Notes under the pieces: model-generated | Seen by the model: the letters and a program-made list of their open reading frames with translations, nothing else | Databases searched by the model: none | Told to the model about the DNA's origin: nothing | Source: an uncultured Cyclobacteriaceae bacterium | GTDB lineage: Bacteria; Bacteroidota; Bacteroidia; Cytophagales; Cyclobacteriaceae | Reading direction: 5' to 3' | Length of the DNA: 64,000 bases | Assembly: GCA_937958005.1 (NCBI GenBank) | Contig: CALGOB010000010.1 | Coordinates: 1-64,000 of the forward strand | Shown here: piece after piece, positions 1 through 7,241 of the stretch | Numbering within the stretch: the stretch's first letter is position 1 | Layout: every line of letters begins with the position of its first letter | Made by a program: the position numbers and the translations under genes

Positions 1-95
1 ATCAGCCTCTATTTTTTTTCGAAGACTCCATTCTTCCTACTTAAACTAATTAAAGGTGAAGTAACTGTTCATCAGTGTCTTCTCTGAAAAACACA

Positions 96-215
96 GGTGA
101 GGGTCATTAAATTGAAAGGCACCTACCTCACTTAATAGCCGTGATAGGAACGGCAGCCCGGAACGCAGTGAGGACTATAGTGGATAGCGCGAGCTGTCCC
201 TTGTAGAATAGATGA
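96..215. other. GC-rich hairpin-forming intergenic element
   Basis: The first 322 bases hold no convincing gene. Inside them, 96-215 is clearly richer in G+C than its surroundings and can fold: GTGAGG at 97-102 pairs with CCTCAC at 126-131, and GGCAGC near 152 can pair with GCTGTC near 193 using one G-U. From memory it resembles short sequences with 'gatagc...cgcag' blocks that recur between genes in Bacteroidota genomes; that resemblance is recall, not a search. It could be a repeat, a structured RNA or the 3' end of an upstream transcript. It lies about 100 bases before the sigma factor gene. Confidence 0.35.
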
Positions 216-322
216 ACCTGGGTGCTTCCATTTATTAAAATATTCTTACCAAGGCTGGAGTTTATTCAAAAAAATAAAATACTTCTGTAACTTTCTCTTT
301 TTTCAGGCGTCACCCTTGTGAT

Positions 323-841
323 ATGTCAAAAGGAACTTTCCACAAAAACATAATGCCCCTTGCAGATCGGATGTACCGATACGCGTTTAGCATGTTGCGC
401 AGTAATGATTTGGCGCAAGATGTAGTACAGGATTCACTCATGAGGATATGGGATAAAAGAATGACTCTTTCTTCTATTCAATATTTGGATGCTTGGACTA
501 TGAAAGTAGTAAGAAACGCTTGTCTAGATTATATCAGACGCAATCGGTTTACGGCTTTTGAAGAAAGTCATGAAAACTCACTGTTTGTGAATCAAGGGGA
601 TCATACTAGTTACAAAGATCAACATAGTTGGTTTGAAGAAGCAGTAAAGGCTTTACCAGATAAACAGCATGAGGTTTTTCATCTAAGGGAGGTTGAGGCC
701 CTTAGCTACCGAGAGATATCGGAAATAATGGGAATAGGTGAAAGTGATGTAAAAGTTAATTTACACCGTGCCCGAAATAAAGTGAGAGAAACAATGAAAA
801 AAGTAAATGATTATGGAACCAATAGAGTCACTGCTGGATAA
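323..841 (+). CDS. ECF-type RNA polymerase sigma factor
   Basis: A 172-residue protein with the usual ECF layout. Region 2 (about residues 10-75) carries the helix with DLAQDVVQDSLMRIW that binds core polymerase and the -10 element; region 4 (about 108-160) has LPDKQHEVFHLREVE followed by the helix-turn-helix SYREISEIMGIGESDVKVNL. Length and arrangement fit the family. It overlaps the next gene, whose product looks membrane-anchored, so the pair is probably a sigma factor and its tethering partner. The DUF4252 genes that follow are frequent neighbours of such pairs in Bacteroidota. Its target promoters and stimulus cannot be read from the sequence. Confidence 0.92.
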   Translation: MSKGTFHKNIMPLADRMYRYAFSMLRSNDLAQDVVQDSLMRIWDKRMTLSSIQYLDAWTMKVVRNACLDYIRRNRFTAFEESHENSLFVNQGDHTSYKDQHSWFEEAVKALPDKQHEVFHLREVEALSYREISEIMGIGESDVKVNLHRARNKVRETMKKVNDYGTNRVTAG

Positions 842-1244
842 GTACTGGAAGGGTGAAACGACATTGGAAGAAGAAAAGCTGGTAAAAAAGCATTTTGCTA
901 AGCAAAAGACTTCTGAAAATGTTGATGGGAGCTATTTCAATGGGATATCCAAAAGGAAAGAGATGAAATATAGGGGAGAAACACCCGGCTTTCACATCTC
1001 TTTTAACAAAAGGTGGGTTTCGCTAGCGGCCACTGTCATTATTGGGGTTATGGTTGGGATTATTTCCCTGCAGCAGGATTCCAGTAAAGATCCTTATTTG
1101 GTTGAAGATCCTGAAAAGGCTCTTGAAATTACCCGAAATGCGTTTCAGATGATTTCCAATAACCTAAATGAAGGTAAAAAGTATTCGAGGGAGATCAATA
1201 ACATCAATAAGTCGAGGCAGGTATTAGAAATTAATAGTAACTAA
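813..1244 (+). CDS. Single-pass membrane protein, probable anti-sigma partner
   Basis: About 143 residues from the ATG at 813; an in-frame ATG at 807 would add two. It overlaps the end of the sigma factor gene by about 29 bases, which implies translational coupling. The N-terminal third is acidic and helical (IESLLDKYWKGETTLEEEKL), a pattern common in cytoplasmic sigma-binding domains of Bacteroidota anti-sigma factors. One hydrophobic segment (WVSLAATVIIGVMVGIISL, about residues 68-87) would span the inner membrane, followed by a short charged tail outside. No zinc-binding ZAS motif is visible. The anti-sigma role rests on position and topology, not on a recognised domain. Confidence 0.65.
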   Translation: MEPIESLLDKYWKGETTLEEEKLVKKHFAKQKTSENVDGSYFNGISKRKEMKYRGETPGFHISFNKRWVSLAATVIIGVMVGIISLQQDSSKDPYLVEDPEKALEITRNAFQMISNNLNEGKKYSREINNINKSRQVLEINSN

Positions 1245-1287
1245 TTATAACACTTAAAAAATAAAGTTGACAATAAATAACAAAAAT

Positions 1288-1824
1288 ATGAAAAAGACAA
1301 TATTAGCATTAGCCCTATTATTTATCTCCGCTGGAGTCATGGCACAGAGTAAAGTAATTTCCAAGTATTTTGATAAGTATGAGGATAATGAAGATTTCAC
1401 AAAAGTATCTTTAAATGCCAGAATGTTTTCTTTGCTTGCGGAGCTGGAAACGGGTTCAAAAGAAGAACAGGAGTTTGTGGATGCTGTTTCTAAAATAGAA
1501 GGCCTAAAAGTACTGATGGGTGAACAGGTAGCAAATTCTGCGAGTCTTTATAAAGAAGCTATTAAAGATGTAGATAGAGCAGGTTACGATGAATTAATGA
1601 CTGTAAAGGATGCTGAAGAAAACATGAAGTTTTCGATTAAAGAAAAAGGTGGTATCATTGAGGAGTTAATTATGGTAGTGGGTGGAAATAAGAAGTTCAT
1701 CTTATTAAGCCTTTATGGGGATATTGATTTGAAGAAAATTTCAAGTATTGCTAAGAGCATGGATGTAGGTGGATTAAAGAACCTAAGCAGAATTAATAGC
1801 AAGGATGATAATAATGACAATTAA
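1288..1824 (+). CDS. DUF4252 family exported protein
   Basis: 178 residues from the ATG at 1288. A TTG at 1267 is in frame, but starting at MKKTILALALLFISAGVMAQ gives a clean signal peptide ending in an AQ cleavage site. The mature part (KYFDKYEDNEDFTKVSLNAR at its start, later a VVGGNKKFILLSLYGDID stretch) matches what I know of the DUF4252 family, small periplasmic or outer-membrane-associated proteins of Bacteroidota with unknown function. It is followed by a second member of the family. Position behind an ECF sigma factor and presumed anti-sigma suggests envelope stress or a secreted-protein regulon. Confidence 0.75.
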   Translation: MKKTILALALLFISAGVMAQSKVISKYFDKYEDNEDFTKVSLNARMFSLLAELETGSKEEQEFVDAVSKIEGLKVLMGEQVANSASLYKEAIKDVDRAGYDELMTVKDAEENMKFSIKEKGGIIEELIMVVGGNKKFILLSLYGDIDLKKISSIAKSMDVGGLKNLSRINSKDDNNDN

Positions 1825-1840
1825 ACGATAATAAACTCGC

Positions 1841-2368
1841 ATGTCAAAAAAACTCACAATACTCACAGTAATCATATGCTTATTTAGCTTTAAGGGTTTC
1901 TCTCAAGAGGGACCCTTAAAGGCATTTACAGAAGAAAATGAAAAGGCTGAGCTTCCACGGTTTTCAAAAATTTGCCTCTATCCCAGTACCCTTAGAATGG
2001 TCAATATTTCAAGAAATGAAGATTACAACCAATTAGTAAACGATGTAGAGAAAATTCTTATCTACACACTGGATAGAAATTTTAGAGAAAAAACTGATCT
2101 TAAGACTTTGTTTGACCAATATAAAGCACTTGGTTTTGTAGAATACGCTTCAGTGAAAGGAACTAAGCAGGACATGGTCATCCTTGGGGATGATAGTGAC
2201 AGCAATGAAGTGGTTGGTTCATTTTCCAGTGGAAACCGAGGGACTATCTTGTTTTATATGAGAGGTCAAATAAATTGGCAAAAAATCCCTACGCTACTGA
2301 AAACTCTTCAAGGAAATGATATGGTCAATATTTTTGATTTAGCCAAGTTAGGCCCAAATGATAATTGA
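1841..2368 (+). CDS. DUF4252 family exported protein, second copy
   Basis: 175 residues with a signal peptide (MSKKLTILTVIICLFSFKGF then SQ). The mature protein resembles the preceding gene's product in length and in layout: an N-terminal charged region, a conserved YKALGFVEYASVKG-type central part, and a final FYMRGQINWQKIPTLLK block equivalent to the LLSLYGDIDLKKI block upstream. Sixteen bases separate the two genes, so they are probably co-transcribed and arose by an old duplication. DUF4252 has no established function. Confidence 0.7.
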   Translation: MSKKLTILTVIICLFSFKGFSQEGPLKAFTEENEKAELPRFSKICLYPSTLRMVNISRNEDYNQLVNDVEKILIYTLDRNFREKTDLKTLFDQYKALGFVEYASVKGTKQDMVILGDDSDSNEVVGSFSSGNRGTILFYMRGQINWQKIPTLLKTLQGNDMVNIFDLAKLGPNDN

Positions 2369-2422
2369 TTATTGATCAAAACAGGTCTAATTATCATCAT
2401 TTAAACTTGAAAACCCATTCAG

Positions 2423-3082
2423 ATGGAATCCTTAAAAAACAAGCTTTTTTTTCAACTAGCTATCATTTATACGAGGTATCTGGTAGGTGGTGCTTTTGTA
2501 TTTGCCAGCATTATTAAAATAAAAGGAGAAAGGTTTACGGGAAATAGTGGTGCAGAAAATCCAATTAATTCAGCTTGGCATTTTTTTGAAACCGTGTACC
2601 AATCAGGGTTCTATTGGCATTTTATTGGGTTTGGCCAATTAGTTGTCGGTATGCCTCTGTTGACGCATCGTTTTAGAAAACTAGGGGCTCTCGTATATTT
2701 TCCTATTATCCTTAACATAACTGTCATTACCTATTCATATGATTTCAACTATACGCCTGTAATTACAACTGCTATGTTGCTTGCTAATGTCTTATTATTG
2801 ATATGGGATGTAGGTACTTTTAAAGTTCTTTTTAATTTAAAGGCCAGTGAAAATCCTTTTAGTGAAATTTTAGAAGATCATCCTATCTGGGAAATTACAG
2901 GTTTATTAATTTTTATTTTTACATTTCTCTACAGAGTCATGTACAATAGTTACAACATAACTTTTTGGCTAGCTATCTGTTTGTCAATAGGGTTAGCAGG
3001 GTTATTAATTGGTATATTGGGGAGAAAGAAAATAAATTACATAACAAGGTTAAACTACTCACACAAAACTCAAAATAGTTAA
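2423..3082 (+). CDS. DoxX-like integral membrane protein
   Basis: 219 residues with about six hydrophobic segments. The first (RYLVGGAFVFASIIKIKGE) and the second, around HFIGFGQLVVGMPLL, resemble DoxX/DoxD-like proteins, small inner-membrane proteins whose roles are often unknown and sometimes linked to redox or sulfur metabolism. The stop codon is immediately followed by the ATG of the ABC transporter ATPase, so it is probably translated with that transporter and may be an accessory subunit. The family assignment is from overall look and is tentative. Confidence 0.5.
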   Translation: MESLKNKLFFQLAIIYTRYLVGGAFVFASIIKIKGERFTGNSGAENPINSAWHFFETVYQSGFYWHFIGFGQLVVGMPLLTHRFRKLGALVYFPIILNITVITYSYDFNYTPVITTAMLLANVLLLIWDVGTFKVLFNLKASENPFSEILEDHPIWEITGLLIFIFTFLYRVMYNSYNITFWLAICLSIGLAGLLIGILGRKKINYITRLNYSHKTQNS

Positions 3083-3976
3083 ATGAATAAAACACTCGAA
3101 ATTAATAACCTAACCAAACATTATGGGAGGGTTAAAGCTGTTGAAAAGCTTAACCTGGTAGTAAACCCAGGTGAAATCTTTGGTATTTTAGGCCCTAATG
3201 GAAGTGGGAAGACTACTACATTAGGAATGATTTTAGATGTTATCGCCCCTACATCAGGCAGTTATGCTTGGTTTGACGGTGAAAATTCTGTCACCAGTAG
3301 ACAAAAAATAGGGTCTATCTTGGAAACCCCTTGTTTTTACAGCTATATGACCGCTGTACAAAACCTAAGGGTTGCGGCGCATATCAAAGAATGCACTTTT
3401 GATAGGATAGATGAAGTTTTAAAACGTGTTAACCTTTATGAAAGAAGACATGATCCGTTCAAGACATTTAGCTTGGGAATGAAACAAAGGCTATCTATTG
3501 CTGCTGCACTTTTAGCAAATCCTCCTGTTTTGATTTTAGATGAACCTACCAACGGCTTAGACCCGCAGGGTATTGCTGAAGTAAGGTCTTTAATTAAGGA
3601 AATAGCAGATGAGGGGAAAACCATTGTGATTGCAAGTCACTTGCTAGATGAAGTGCAAAAGGTTTGTACGCACTTTTGTGTTATGAGGCGTGGAGTAAAG
3701 TTACATGATGGGAGCGTTAGCGATATTTTAGGTGAAACCAATTATGTCACCATTTCTGGCAAGGACAAAGAAAGAATAAAGCATGTTGTAGAAAGTTTTG
3801 ACGGATTTAGAGGATTGACAAATGAAAACAATGGGCTTTTAGTAGAACTAAAAGATGGTTTTACTTCATATGAGCTAAATAGTTATTGCCATGCTCAAGG
3901 GGTTACTCTGGGCAAACTGGATCCTAAAACAAAATCATTGGAAGAAGAATTTTTAAAGATACTATCAGAAAAATGA
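3083..3976 (+). CDS. ABC transporter ATP-binding protein
   Basis: 297 residues. Walker A is GPNGSGKTTT near residue 38; the Q-loop region lies near residue 80; the signature is SLGMKQRLS (a variant of LSGGQ); Walker B is VLILDEPTNGLDP; the switch histidine is in IASHLLDEV. The C-terminal 80 residues are an extension typical of the drug/antibiotic or lantibiotic-type ABC-2 exporters. It begins directly after the DoxX-like gene and overlaps the permease gene by four bases (ATGA), so the three are translationally coupled. The substrate is unknown; class and neighbours suggest export across the inner membrane. Confidence 0.9.
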   Translation: MNKTLEINNLTKHYGRVKAVEKLNLVVNPGEIFGILGPNGSGKTTTLGMILDVIAPTSGSYAWFDGENSVTSRQKIGSILETPCFYSYMTAVQNLRVAAHIKECTFDRIDEVLKRVNLYERRHDPFKTFSLGMKQRLSIAAALLANPPVLILDEPTNGLDPQGIAEVRSLIKEIADEGKTIVIASHLLDEVQKVCTHFCVMRRGVKLHDGSVSDILGETNYVTISGKDKERIKHVVESFDGFRGLTNENNGLLVELKDGFTSYELNSYCHAQGVTLGKLDPKTKSLEEEFLKILSEK

Positions 3977-4809
3977 AAAAGGCTTTTATACTAGAATGGT
4001 TGAAGGTACGCCATTATCGTGTTTTCTGGATTTTATTAGGGCTGTACCTATTATCCCTAATTATTTTAACTTCTGGTGGAGCTGTTTTCTTGGAGTTCCT
4101 CAAATACAAGGGACTGGATTATAAAGGAATAGATCCTACTTGGTTACCCATTTACGACTTCCCTGATATCTGGCATAACAATACTTTTTTGGGGCACTAT
4201 ACCAAAATTTTTCTCGCTTTTATTGTTGTTATTTCAGTAACTAATGACTGGTCATTTAACACGATGCGCCAAAACATCATAGATGGCATTAGCAAAAAAG
4301 AGTTTGTAATGTCTAAGGTCATTCTCATTGCGTCACTTGGTGCACTTAGTACGGTTTTTATTTTTGTAACAAGTCTACTAATAGGGTTTGCCTACTCACA
4401 TACTTTTGAAATTAGTGCTATCTTCTCTAATATGGAGTTCCTTTTTCTCTATTTTGTGGATATATTCAAGTATTGCACTTTTGCTTTGTTTGTCACCATT
4501 ATTATGAGAAGACCTGGTTTTGTCATTGTATTTCTGATATTCTATTCCTTAATCATAGAACCACTATGGATTGCATTGCCACTTAAAGAATGGAATTATA
4601 TCAATGAATATACTGCTTGGATAGAATCTTTATTACCTTCAAGTTATTTCAGCTTTAGAACTGGGCTAATCCAAATACCTTTCCAAAGGTATTTCTTACA
4701 AGAGGTTCAGGAAGGAATAGTTTGGAAACCACTATTAATTGCCATTGGTTGGTCAGCAATTTTCATTTACTTGACAGCCAGAAGGTTGATCAAAAAAGAT
4801 GTAAGGTAG
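3973..4809 (+). CDS. ABC-2 type transporter permease
   Basis: 278 residues with about six transmembrane segments: one near the N-terminus (FWILLGLYLLSLIILTSG), a second after a long loop (IFLAFIVVISVTND), then several in the middle and one near the end (LLIAIGWSAIFIYLTARRL). This is the usual topology of ABC-2 permeases that pair with a separate ATPase as homodimers. The start overlaps the ATPase stop by four bases. A long hairpin 27 bases downstream probably ends the transcript. Confidence 0.85.
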   Translation: MKKAFILEWLKVRHYRVFWILLGLYLLSLIILTSGGAVFLEFLKYKGLDYKGIDPTWLPIYDFPDIWHNNTFLGHYTKIFLAFIVVISVTNDWSFNTMRQNIIDGISKKEFVMSKVILIASLGALSTVFIFVTSLLIGFAYSHTFEISAIFSNMEFLFLYFVDIFKYCTFALFVTIIMRRPGFVIVFLIFYSLIIEPLWIALPLKEWNYINEYTAWIESLLPSSYFSFRTGLIQIPFQRYFLQEVQEGIVWKPLLIAIGWSAIFIYLTARRLIKKDVR

Positions 4810-4835
4810 TATGGCTTGATCCTACAATAATGTAT

Positions 4836-4876
4836 CTACTATGAGTTTTTACCAAATTTGGTATAGCTTATAGTAG
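4836..4876 (+). terminator. Long hairpin after the ABC transporter operon
   Basis: CTACTAT at 4836-4842 pairs with ATAGTAG at 4870-4876, and the interior holds a second perfect stem, TACCAAATTTGGTA. There is no downstream run of T, so it may stop or protect the transcript rather than act as a strong intrinsic terminator. Confidence 0.45.
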
Positions 4877-5033
4877 GTATTAGTTCAAACAATATGTTTT
4901 TAGAAAATTTAGTTTCATCAATTCATCTATTTCAGAGATTCATTCACTTATGAGTTCGGTTAATAATTTCTTCCACTTTTCATTTCTTAACTCACATATT
5001 CGACTCATTTACAAGCATTTATCTTGACAACCC

Positions 5034-5250
5034 TGTCTTCAAGCCAGACGAGCTCCTACAGCAACGGCTGCCGCTTTTTGCAGCTGTCCGCCGCCGAGGT
5101 GGCAAAAAAGTAGTCGCAGTGGCGAACCACCAAAAACCCTAGCCGCCATGGAATGGAAAAATTTGAAATCGCACGGGCGGCCCCGTCAATCGCTCTGAGA
5201 GCGATCTCAAACAGCAAGGGCTGCCCCAGTTCCACTGCGGCAGCGTGGCT
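5034..5250. repeat. GC-rich dispersed repeat (family R3), copy 1
   Basis: This stretch is far richer in G+C than the genome around it. Its core (CAATCGCTCTGAGAGCGAT then CTCAAACAGCAAGG, 5187-5219) reappears in reverse complement at 55838-55864 with few changes, and the blocks CCCTAGCC (near 5137) and GTCTTCAAGC (5035) also recur there in the matching order. The core contains its own palindrome, ATCGCTCTGAGAGCGAT. Open frames across it on the minus strand show no family resemblance and look like chance. Function unknown. It is the first member of a three-repeat cluster. Confidence 0.6.
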
Positions 5251-5330
5251 GACCAAGCAAGTCCAAAACTGTTCCGGGTAGACGGAGACCTTCTATGCGT
5301 ACTTTTTAAAATCGAGCTCAGGTTTATAAG

Positions 5331-5462
5331 AAAATGAACCAACCCCGACCCAAGGGTACGGGGTCTCTCTTCTACCTGATTAAGCCACTGTTCAAAATTG
5401 TACTTTTTTATCTAGTACAAACATATGAGAGTCGGGGAATTAGGTATCCCTCAGGGATTAAG
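5331..5462. repeat. Multi-hairpin dispersed repeat (family R1), copy 1
   Basis: One of four copies in the window. The left block, ATGAACCAACCCCGACCC then AAGGGTACGGGG, contains a nested hairpin (CCCCG with CGGGG, CCC with GGG). The right block, GAGTCGGGGAATTAGG then TATCCCTCAGGGATTA, can pair its GTCGGGG with the CCCCGAC on the left and has a palindromic end, ATCCCT-AGGGAT. The spacer between blocks is the longest of the four (about 60 bases) and differs in sequence. The arrangement resembles REP/BIME-type palindromic repeats, but no associated transposase is present here. Confidence 0.75.
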
Positions 5463-5541
5463 TTTCAACCGAATTTATTCCTCCTAAGTTAAATTCTTTT
5501 GACAAACCCTATCATATGCTACTAATTTGAGTTTCAATTTT

Positions 5542-5722
5542 AACCCGAATGATGCAATAGAAATTTGATGCAAACCATAACTAAACAGTCATCTAGCCAC
5601 CTAAATCCTAATTTCCTACTCATCATAATGGAGACTATGTCTGCGTTGTAAATCAGAATTTAGGCAGCTATCTAACAGCCATTTATGATTATCTCTTAAA
5701 AGTCTAATGCATCATTCGGGTT
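5542..5722. repeat. 181-bp fold-back element (family R2), copy A
   Basis: The ends are perfect 15-base inverted repeats, AACCCGAATGATGCA and TGCATCATTCGGGTT, and the similarity continues inward so that nearly the whole element folds on itself: for example TAGCCACCTAAATCCTAATTT on the left matches the reverse complement of AAATCAGAATTTAGGCAGCTA on the right, with a few mismatches. TTAA lies at or beside both outer edges. A close copy is at 46226-46406 and a shortened inverted one at 55672-55773. This is the structure of a non-autonomous MITE. Its right end is only 22 bases before the start of the next gene. Confidence 0.75.
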
Positions 5723-5744
5723 TAACGAAACATTCAAGTACAAT

Positions 5745-6101
5745 ATGCCAGTTACCACTATTTTACATAAAGGAAAAAGGGTAGTTTACATAGATTATTC
5801 AAATCTAAAAACAGAGGAAGAGGCTATGAAAACACTCTATGAAGTGAGGGATTATTTAGTAAATTCTCCTACCAAGGTTCTAAAACTCAATAATGTCACC
5901 AATGCATTTGCCAGTACACAATTTATGAATGAGACAAAAAAACTTAGCAAAGAAATTCTAGATGAAAAAACAGAGAAAGGCGCTATAATTGGTATCAGTA
6001 GGATACAAAAAATACTATTAAGGAGTGTCAATATTTTTCTAAAAGAAAAGCTAAAACCATTTGACACAATGGAAGAAGCTCTTGACTATTTAGCTGCTTA
6101 A
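5745..6101 (+). CDS. Small protein, possibly STAS/SpoIIAA-like
   Basis: 118 residues, no signal peptide or membrane segment. It starts with a beta-hairpin-like stretch (TTILHKGKRVVYIDYSNLKT), then alternates helices and short hydrophobic strands (KVLKLNNVTNAFAS, EKGAIIGISRIQKILLRS) and ends with a helix (FDTMEEALDYLAA). That pattern and length suggest a STAS or SpoIIAA-like fold, a family that includes regulators of kinases and phosphatases, but I cannot confirm it. The fold-back element R2 copy A ends 22 bases upstream, so the promoter must lie within or beyond that repeat. The gene converges on the amine oxidase gene, 14 bases away. Confidence 0.6.
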   Translation: MPVTTILHKGKRVVYIDYSNLKTEEEAMKTLYEVRDYLVNSPTKVLKLNNVTNAFASTQFMNETKKLSKEILDEKTEKGAIIGISRIQKILLRSVNIFLKEKLKPFDTMEEALDYLAA

Positions 6102-6115
6102 ATAATTGGTTTGTT

Positions 6116-7186
6116 TTATTTTTTACACTGAGTCATTATTATATCAGCTACTTGACGAGCACTAAGAATAGCTCCTTCCATATAACCAGGAAATGAAACA
6201 GAAGTTTCTGAACCTGCTATGATGAATTTTTCATTAAAATAAGGTTGTCTAAAAATAGGATGCCCATTATTCTGATGTGGTGTAATAGAAGAATCGTAAT
6301 TAGCATATGTATATGGTTCATGTACCCAGACTGATTCTTCATAGCTAATAAAATCATCAATATCATCAGGGTAGTACTTGCTCAATTGCTTTATAATGAT
6401 TGCTAATCTTTCTTCTCTTGTATTAGCATAGTAAGCTCCATTTAAGAATCCTTTTAAAGCATGATATTGGTTTTGTTCATCTGAATGGTCATACAGTTCC
6501 GATACGGGGCCTACATTACTAAAAACAGAGCAACCTACTTCTTTCTCTTTCCAAAATGGTCTTTTGTACCGCAAAGCTATTTTTATAGATTCGCCCATCC
6601 ATGTGTGAGTTTTTTTAGCTATCTGCATTAGATCCTCAGGTAGCTGTGGATGCCAATCAATACTATTTACCAATAAATTAGGAGGAAGGGTAGAAACAAG
6701 GATGGGTGCTTGAAATTCTTTTTCATTGGAGCTTAGAGTGAATCTACTCTCTTTGAAATTTATCTTTAAAACTGGGCTTCCTGTATGAATTTCCACATGA
6801 TTAAGTTGAGATGCCAATGTTTCAATCAGGTTAGAAGTGCCTCCACTAATTCTATAACTCGGATCAGGGTTAGGTGGTAAAGGAACTATTTGCGGAGGGC
6901 TAGTAGAAATAGGTTCATAGACAGCTCTTTCCCCCATAGTCTGTTCATATATTCCAATCCCTAACTCACTTAACAGGCTTGTTAGGGATTCGTGTTTTTT
7001 TCCTAACCAGGTAGCTCCCATTTCTACCGGAGCTAGGCCGTTATCCATTTTAGTGTAAATCCGCCCTCCTATTCTACTTCTTGCTTCTATTATATTAATG
7101 GAAATACCTGATTTCCTTAAAAAATATGCAATGGACAAACCCGTTAAACCTGCTCCTACTATTACTACATCTGATTTAAACATCAT
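6116..7186 (-). CDS. Flavin monoamine oxidase family protein
   Basis: 356 residues. The N-terminus has the FAD-binding Rossmann motif VIVGAGLTGLSIAYFLRKSG, then EARSRIGGRIYT and MGATWLG, the typical start of the amine oxidase superfamily. The C-terminus has FIIAGSETSVSFPGYMEGAI, where the family binds the flavin and places its substrate cavity. It is shorter than classical monoamine oxidases (about 450) and has no exported signal, so it is probably a cytoplasmic amine or sugar-amine oxidoreductase. It is the last gene in the direction of the sugar operon, 55 bases after the isomerase gene; co-transcription is possible but its substrate may be unrelated. Confidence 0.85.
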   Translation of the reverse strand: MMFKSDVVIVGAGLTGLSIAYFLRKSGISINIIEARSRIGGRIYTKMDNGLAPVEMGATWLGKKHESLTSLLSELGIGIYEQTMGERAVYEPISTSPPQIVPLPPNPDPSYRISGGTSNLIETLASQLNHVEIHTGSPVLKINFKESRFTLSSNEKEFQAPILVSTLPPNLLVNSIDWHPQLPEDLMQIAKKTHTWMGESIKIALRYKRPFWKEKEVGCSVFSNVGPVSELYDHSDEQNQYHALKGFLNGAYYANTREERLAIIIKQLSKYYPDDIDDFISYEESVWVHEPYTYANYDSSITPHQNNGHPIFRQPYFNEKFIIAGSETSVSFPGYMEGAILSARQVADIIMTQCKK

Positions 7187-7241
7187 AATGAATCATCCTA
7201 TTTATATTCAACTCCATAATGTACTTGAAGCCAAATATTTA

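Noticed and set aside
5056-5342. Two minus-strand open frames of 66-67 codons across the GC-rich repeat
   Set aside because: They overlap one another inside repeat R3, show no family features, and the inverted copy at 55838 does not keep them open.
5337-5495. A 52-codon frame starting at the ATG of R1 copy 1 (MNQPRPKGTG...), with shorter versions in copies 2-4
   Set aside because: The frame is set by the fixed end block; its length varies from 16 to 52 codons because the spacers differ, and copies 3 and 4 stop after 16. This looks like chance coding in a structural repeat.
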